A stretch of 8,360 nt of DNA from an uncultured Actinomycetes bacterium. Its GTDB lineage: Bacteria > Actinomycetota > Thermoleophilia > Gaiellales > Gaiellaceae. This document shows, piece by piece, positions 5,463 through 8,360 of the stretch (positions are counted from its first letter, which is position 1; every line of letters starts with the position of its first letter). Location of the stretch: contig CAIYXH010000166.1 in the NCBI GenBank assembly GCA_903930195.1, positions 1 through 8,360 on the forward strand, in the 5' to 3' direction. The notes beneath the pieces are model-generated. The model was given only the letters and a program-made list of their open reading frames with translations, made no database searches and was not told the origin of the DNA. Made by a program: the position numbers and the translations under genes.

Positions 5463-5509
5463 AGAACCGCATAAGAAAGCGGGTTTGAAGCCGTTAAGGG
5501 AACGCTAAG
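5461..5509 (-). repeat. Four CTTA direct repeats, paired at 11 bp
   Basis: On the minus strand CTTA begins at 5509, 5498, 5475 and 5464. Each pair is spaced 11 bases and the pairs lie 34 bases apart, close to three helical turns. Flanking bases are partly shared within pairs (CTTAGCG and CTTAACG; CTTATGCGG and CTTAGCC). The first copy overlaps the thyX stop codon. The repeats lie about 115-160 bases upstream of the sigma-70 start. Such 11-base direct repeats are typical of response-regulator sites of the PhoB/PhoP type, so this may be an activator site. CTTA is only four bases, so chance is possible. Confidence 0.3.
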
Positions 5510-6194
5510 GAGCGCTGCGGCCGTTGGCCAGAAAGGCAGCGTGCGTGCTCGGCATCAGCTGCGCGAGAAAGGCCTCGGCGGCCTCGGCGTACTGTCGGAT
5601 CTCGAACTGCGCGTGCTCGGAGTTCCGCAGCGAGCAGAAGTGCATCAGCGAGCGCGGGTTGCAGCTCCAGAAGTACTTCGTGAACATCGAGAGCGGCAGC
5701 ACGGTGCGTGCGACCTCCTTGGCGACGCCTTGCTCGAGCATCCGCTCGTAGGCGGCGAAGGCCGACTCGGCCTGTCCGGCGATCTCGGCCCGCGCCGACT
5801 CACGCACGTCCGGAGCGACGGACTCGAAGGTGTAGGCGCCCGGCTTCCCGACCTGGGTGCGCACGTAGTCCGGCACGTAGAACTCCGCCTCGATCCGCGA
5901 GTAGCGCCCCGACCACTCGTTGTAGCTGTGGCCCGCGCGATGACGGTGGTGCTCGCGGACGACAAAGATCGGCGCCTTGACCAGGAAGCGGAAGTAGCCG
6001 TGCTCGAACGGGGAGCCGTGGCGATCGCGCATGAGGTAGCGGATCAGGCCCTCGTCGCGCTCTTCCATCGCCGACGAGGTGCTGTTGAACGAGACGCGGG
6101 CCGCGTTGACGACGGCGAGGTCGGAGGCGAATGCCCCGTCGAGGGCGAGGAAGCCGCCGTCGAGAACGGGGACAGTGGTGGGATCGTCGCTCAA
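5505..6194 (-). CDS. thyX: Flavin-dependent thymidylate synthase ThyX
   Basis: This 229-residue enzyme makes dTMP from dUMP with methylene-tetrahydrofolate as carbon source and FAD/NADPH as reductant, replacing ThyA. The ThyX signature is intact: R84-H85-R86, then eight residues, then S95 (RHRAGHSYNEWS), followed by GRYS. That fits the accepted RHRX7-8S motif. Other family landmarks are SPFEHGYFRFLVKAPIFV (61-78), the region around FYVPDYVR, EVARTVLPLSMFTKYFWSCN (160-179) and EHAQFEIRQYAE with the substrate-binding arginine R200. The start must be TTG 6194: an in-frame TAG lies five codons upstream (6209-6207), and no ATG, GTG or other TTG occurs in the N-terminal part before the conserved region. 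No Shine-Dalgarno is present. TAGGGT (6209-6204) ends 9 bases before the TTG, suggesting a leaderless mRNA. The DUF72 gene diverges across 28 bp; the sigma-70 gene follows 154 bp downstream with its own likely promoter. Confidence 0.96.
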   Translation of the reverse strand: MSDDPTTVPVLDGGFLALDGAFASDLAVVNAARVSFNSTSSAMEERDEGLIRYLMRDRHGSPFEHGYFRFLVKAPIFVVREHHRHRAGHSYNEWSGRYSRIEAEFYVPDYVRTQVGKPGAYTFESVAPDVRESARAEIAGQAESAFAAYERMLEQGVAKEVARTVLPLSMFTKYFWSCNPRSLMHFCSLRNSEHAQFEIRQYAEAAEAFLAQLMPSTHAAFLANGRSAP

Positions 6195-6222
6195 GGGACG
6201 TGGACCCTAATCTGCTTCCCGG
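6195..6222. promoter_or_regulatory. Compact bidirectional promoter, thyX and DUF72 gene
   Basis: Only 28 bases separate the two divergent start codons, and neither gene has a ribosome site. ACCCTAATCT (6204-6213) contains TAATCT (6208-6213) on the plus strand and TAGGGT (6209-6204) on the minus strand, both of the TANNNT type and sharing T6208-A6209. Each hexamer ends exactly 9 bases from its start codon. The simplest reading is overlapping divergent -10 elements that give two nearly leaderless transcripts. Any -35 or operator would lie inside the opposite gene. Confidence 0.5.
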
Positions 6223-6819
6223 ATGGACGTGCGTGTCGGCACCTCTGGCTGGTCGTATCCGAGCTGGCGTCCGGGCTTCTACCCCGAGGGCACGCGCAGC
6301 GATGAGTTCCTCGCGTTCTACGCGGCGCGCTTCGACACCGTCGAGCTGAACACAACCGGCTATCGCCTGCCCGGCGAGGACCAGTTCCGCCGCTGGGCCG
6401 AGGCCGTCCCCGACCGCTTCGAGTTCGCGCCGAAGCTCGCCGTACGCGGGCTCGACCGCATCCCGCTCGTCGTCGAGCGCGTCGCAGCGCTCGGCGACCG
6501 GCTCGGCCCGATCCGCGTGCAGGTGCAGAGCCCGCGCGACGACGGCCTGCTCGCGTTCGTCCGCGGCTCGGTCGACCCGGCGGTCCGGCTCGCGTTCGAC
6601 TTCGCCGACGCCTCCTGGGGCCGTCCCGAGGGGCTCGTCTGCGTCAACGACCCTGACGCGGAGCCGTTCAGCTACATCCGCCTCCGCGAGCCGCCGTACA
6701 CCGACGCCGACCTGCAGGCGCTCGCGGCCGACCTACGCCCTGGGAGCTACGTCTACTTCCGCCACGAGGACGCGCCGACCGCGCCCGCGTATGCCGCCCG
6801 GTTGCTCGAGCTCGTCTGA
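6223..6819 (+). CDS. DUF72 (YecE-like) protein, compact form
   Basis: This 198-residue protein belongs to the DUF72/YecE family, TIM-barrel-like proteins whose biochemical role is not firmly established. The N-terminus RVGTSGWSYPSWRPGFYP (4-21) is the family hallmark, followed by FYAARFDTVELNTTGYRLP (the family's FDTVEINxTFY stretch) and RWAEAVPDRFEFAPKL. The second half has VRLAFDFADASW (the family's VEFRHxSW strand), FSYIRLREPPYTD, and ends with YVYFRHEDAPTAPAYAARLLEL, the usual C-terminal YFNNDxxGxAPxNAxxL segment in altered form. Family members are usually about 240-270 residues, so this one has lost material, mainly between the LGPIRVQVQ strand and the C-terminal strands. The frame is intact and the termini are conserved, so it looks like a natural short variant and not a broken gene. 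ATG 6223 has no ribosome site; a TANNNT element lies 9 bases upstream. The 3' end overlaps the copCD gene by 67 bases. Confidence 0.85.
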   Translation: MDVRVGTSGWSYPSWRPGFYPEGTRSDEFLAFYAARFDTVELNTTGYRLPGEDQFRRWAEAVPDRFEFAPKLAVRGLDRIPLVVERVAALGDRLGPIRVQVQSPRDDGLLAFVRGSVDPAVRLAFDFADASWGRPEGLVCVNDPDAEPFSYIRLREPPYTDADLQALAADLRPGSYVYFRHEDAPTAPAYAARLLELV

Positions 6820-8084
6820 GTCGGCCGCGGCGGCGGCTTCGAGTCGACGAGGACCGCGGCGAGCAGCAGGATCGCCACGGCCACGGCGCTCTCGCCGATC
6901 AGACTCCGGCCGATGCCGCCGAGCAGCTTGTCACTCGCCCCGGCAAGTTTCGGCCGCACGAAGAAGTGGTGGATGCCGCCCCAGCCGACGGCCGTCGCGA
7001 CCAGGCTGATCTTGATGATCAGCACGCGCCCGTAGCCGGTCGACCAGAGGTCGTGCAGGTGCGGCAGCCGCACGATCGCCAGGTACGTCCCGGCCGCGAG
7101 CACGAGCGCTACGAGCAGCACGGCGAGCCGCGAGAAGCGCAGGAACGCCTCTCGCCGGATCTCCCTCCCGAGCGGCCAGACGGCGATCGTGAGCGTCACG
7201 AGCCCGCCGATCCAGAGCGAGCCCGCCGTGAGATGCACCCAGTCGGCGACCTCGGAGAGCCACGACGAGCCGGGGTCGACGCCGTCGTGCCCGGAGACCG
7301 AGAGCCCCGCGACGAAACCGACCGCCAGGAGCAGCGCCGGCCAGTAGAGCCAGTCGCGCTCGAGGAGCCACGCGAGGTAGACGAACGCCGCCGCGACCGC
7401 GAAGCCGAGCGTCATCGCGACGAACGCCTTGCCGAAGCGCGTGCCGCCGGAGATCGGCGAGAGGTCGCCGTAGATGAACTTGCCGAACGGCAGCTGCAGC
7501 ACGTCCTCGCAGCGGAGGCAGAAGGCGAGGATCCCGACCTGGATCACCGCGATCACACCGAGCAGCGAGACGAGCGTGAGCCGCCCGGCGAGCCTCGGGC
7601 CGAGCTCGAGGCCGCGCAGCACGATCAGGCGGAAGCCAAGCGAGCCGATCACGATCGCGAGCGAGAGGAAGTAGAGCCAGCGGACGAGGTGCTCGGTGCG
7701 CGTCGGCCCGCTCGCGCCGAACGCCTCCGTCGGCGGCAGCGCCTTCACCCGGACGCCGAACGTCCAGACCCCCGAGACGACGTGGCCGTCGGAGGAGAGG
7801 ACGTGCCAGCGGATCGTGTAGGTGCCGGTGGGAAGCTTCCGCACCGGCGTCGTCACGACCAGCTGGTCGACCGTTGCGGTACCGGCGTAGTTCCTGCCGT
7901 GCTGGTCGAGCACCTGAACCACCGGGAACTGGGTGATCTGGTCGAAGTGCATCACGACCTGCCGCGGCGAGGACTGCACCTCCTGCGCGAAGCCCGGGCT
8001 TTCCTGCTTGAGCGTCGCGTGCGCCCACGCGGCCGCCGGGACGGCAAGCGCGACCACGCCCAGGATCAGCGCAAGGCGCTTCAC
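6753..8084 (-). CDS. CopC-CopD fusion, copper-binding and membrane copper transport protein
   Basis: This 443-residue protein fuses a periplasmic-type copper-binding CopC domain to a CopD membrane domain, as in YcnJ-like proteins, and probably takes part in copper uptake or resistance. A signal peptide (1-21, ending PAAAWA) exposes H22 of HATLKQESP as mature N-terminus. CopC proteins bind Cu(II) through this His plus an Asp/His pair, here D99 and H101 in SSDGHVVSG. The CopC domain ends near residue 112. About eight transmembrane helices follow (roughly 131-155, 170-188, 218-240, 246-264, 279-303, 318-336, 352-372, 395-413), with the CopD motif DWVHLTAGSLWIGGL (281-295). A CLRC pair (C189, C192) at the end of the second helix could bind metal or form a disulfide. 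The tail after 414 is Pro/Ser/Thr-rich. The GTG at 8084 overlaps the upstream stop (GTGA) and directly precedes the signal peptide, so I chose it over longer openings of the frame. The 3' end overlaps the convergent DUF72 gene. Confidence 0.92.
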   Translation of the reverse strand: MKRLALILGVVALAVPAAAWAHATLKQESPGFAQEVQSSPRQVVMHFDQITQFPVVQVLDQHGRNYAGTATVDQLVVTTPVRKLPTGTYTIRWHVLSSDGHVVSGVWTFGVRVKALPPTEAFGASGPTRTEHLVRWLYFLSLAIVIGSLGFRLIVLRGLELGPRLAGRLTLVSLLGVIAVIQVGILAFCLRCEDVLQLPFGKFIYGDLSPISGGTRFGKAFVAMTLGFAVAAAFVYLAWLLERDWLYWPALLLAVGFVAGLSVSGHDGVDPGSSWLSEVADWVHLTAGSLWIGGLVTLTIAVWPLGREIRREAFLRFSRLAVLLVALVLAAGTYLAIVRLPHLHDLWSTGYGRVLIIKISLVATAVGWGGIHHFFVRPKLAGASDKLLGGIGRSLIGESAVAVAILLLAAVLVDSKPPPRPTQTSSSNRAAYAGAVGASSWRK

Positions 8085-8360
8085 CGGTGCGGGACGCCGG
8101 CGAGAGACGACATGTGCCCGAAGACGGGCGCATTGTCGCGATCGGAGAAGAGCATCACCGAGAGACCGAGCACCGCGACCGCGAAGCCGGCGCGCAGCAG
8201 CGAGGACCGCGGGCGGAAGACGAGCCCGAGCGGGAAGAGCGCAGCGCCGACGAGCGTCCAGCCGACGAGGTGGTGCAGGAACGCCGAGCGGGCGAAGAGC
8301 CACGTGTTCTGCTCGTGCACGAGGAAGGCGACCCCCGAGATGGCGATGCCGATCGGCGCG
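8081..8360 (-). CDS. Unidentified membrane protein, partial (5' end outside window)
   Basis: The frame is open from the window edge to TGA (8083-8081), giving at least 92 C-terminal residues. It is not a family I can name. The visible part has a hydrophobic segment with IGIAISGVAFLVHEQNTWLF, then FARSAFLHHLVGWTLVG continuing into about 18 membrane residues, then a second helix (LLRAGFAVAVLGLSVMLF). It ends in a polar tail, SDRDNAPVFGHMSSLAGVP. Several histidines (HEQ, HH, GHM) near membrane boundaries might bind metal, which is speculation. A GTG at 8320 could start a 79-residue version, but hydrophobic coding-like sequence continues upstream of it, so the gene probably begins beyond the window. 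Its stop overlaps the copCD start as GTGA, so the two are translationally coupled, which suggests a role in the same copper-related process. Confidence 0.7.
   Translation of the reverse strand, partial: APIGIAISGVAFLVHEQNTWLFARSAFLHHLVGWTLVGAALFPLGLVFRPRSSLLRAGFAVAVLGLSVMLFSDRDNAPVFGHMSSLAGVPHR

Noticed and set aside
5913..5943. Eight instead of seven residues between RHR and Ser in the ThyX motif, first taken as a novel variant
   Set aside because: The accepted ThyX signature is RHRX7-8S, so this spacing falls within the known family range.
5541..6305. Plus-strand open frame opposite thyX running into the DUF72 start
   Set aside because: It is an antisense shadow of thyX, and its product is charged low-complexity sequence.
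6931..8133. Second minus-strand frame of 400 codons over copCD
   Set aside because: It is a frame-shifted shadow, Arg/Pro-rich throughout. The copCD frame has a signal peptide, copper ligands and membrane helices.

Overview
The window is about 8.4 kb of very GC-rich, tightly packed bacterial chromosome. Third codon positions are strongly G/C, GTG and TTG starts occur, and several genes seem to have a TANNNT-type -10 element directly before a start codon with no Shine-Dalgarno. Together with the protein set (an RpoD-like sigma factor with an acidic N-terminus, an ECF sigma/anti-sigma pair with an RskA-like C-terminus, ThyX, and a CopC-CopD fusion) this suggests a high-GC actinobacterium. A deep-branching class such as Thermoleophilia is my guess, from memory of protein style and not from a search. 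I see no rRNA, tRNA, CRISPR array, insertion sequence or phage gene.

Layout. Positions 50-1366 hold two superoxide dismutase genes of the same Fe/Mn superfamily, transcribed away from each other across 102 bp. The plus-strand gene is a textbook Mn-type SodA. The minus-strand gene is a divergent paralogue with an altered active-site helix. Next comes an ECF sigma factor (about 1497-2030) whose stop overlaps the start of its probable membrane-bound anti-sigma factor (2027-2647). That gene runs head-on into a CPA1-type Na+/H+ antiporter (2644-4212, minus), and the two stop codons share the bases CTAG. A 148-bp gap full of palindromes separates the antiporter from an RpoD-like sigma-70 factor (4361-5350, minus). 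Upstream of that are a 154-bp control region and thyX (5505-6194, minus). A DUF72/YecE-like gene (6223-6819, plus) diverges from thyX across only 28 bp. It converges with, and overlaps by 67 bp, a CopC-CopD fusion gene (6753-8084, minus), which is translationally coupled to an upstream membrane-protein gene cut by the window edge (8081-8360, minus).

How the genes relate. This reads as core and stress genes: superoxide defence, a membrane-controlled regulon (ECF/anti-sigma), monovalent cation and pH homeostasis, general transcription, thymidylate synthesis and copper handling. Only two gene pairs look like true operons, by overlapping start and stop codons: sigma/anti-sigma and membrane protein/copCD. 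A link between the ECF pair and the neighbouring sod genes is possible, but nothing in the sequence proves it.

No clearly new multi-gene system is visible. The more interesting signals are small: the atypical SOD, overlapping divergent -10 elements in both divergent intergenic regions, a recurring leaderless-mRNA signature, CTTA direct repeats upstream of the sigma factor, and a cluster of palindromes at 4255-4331.
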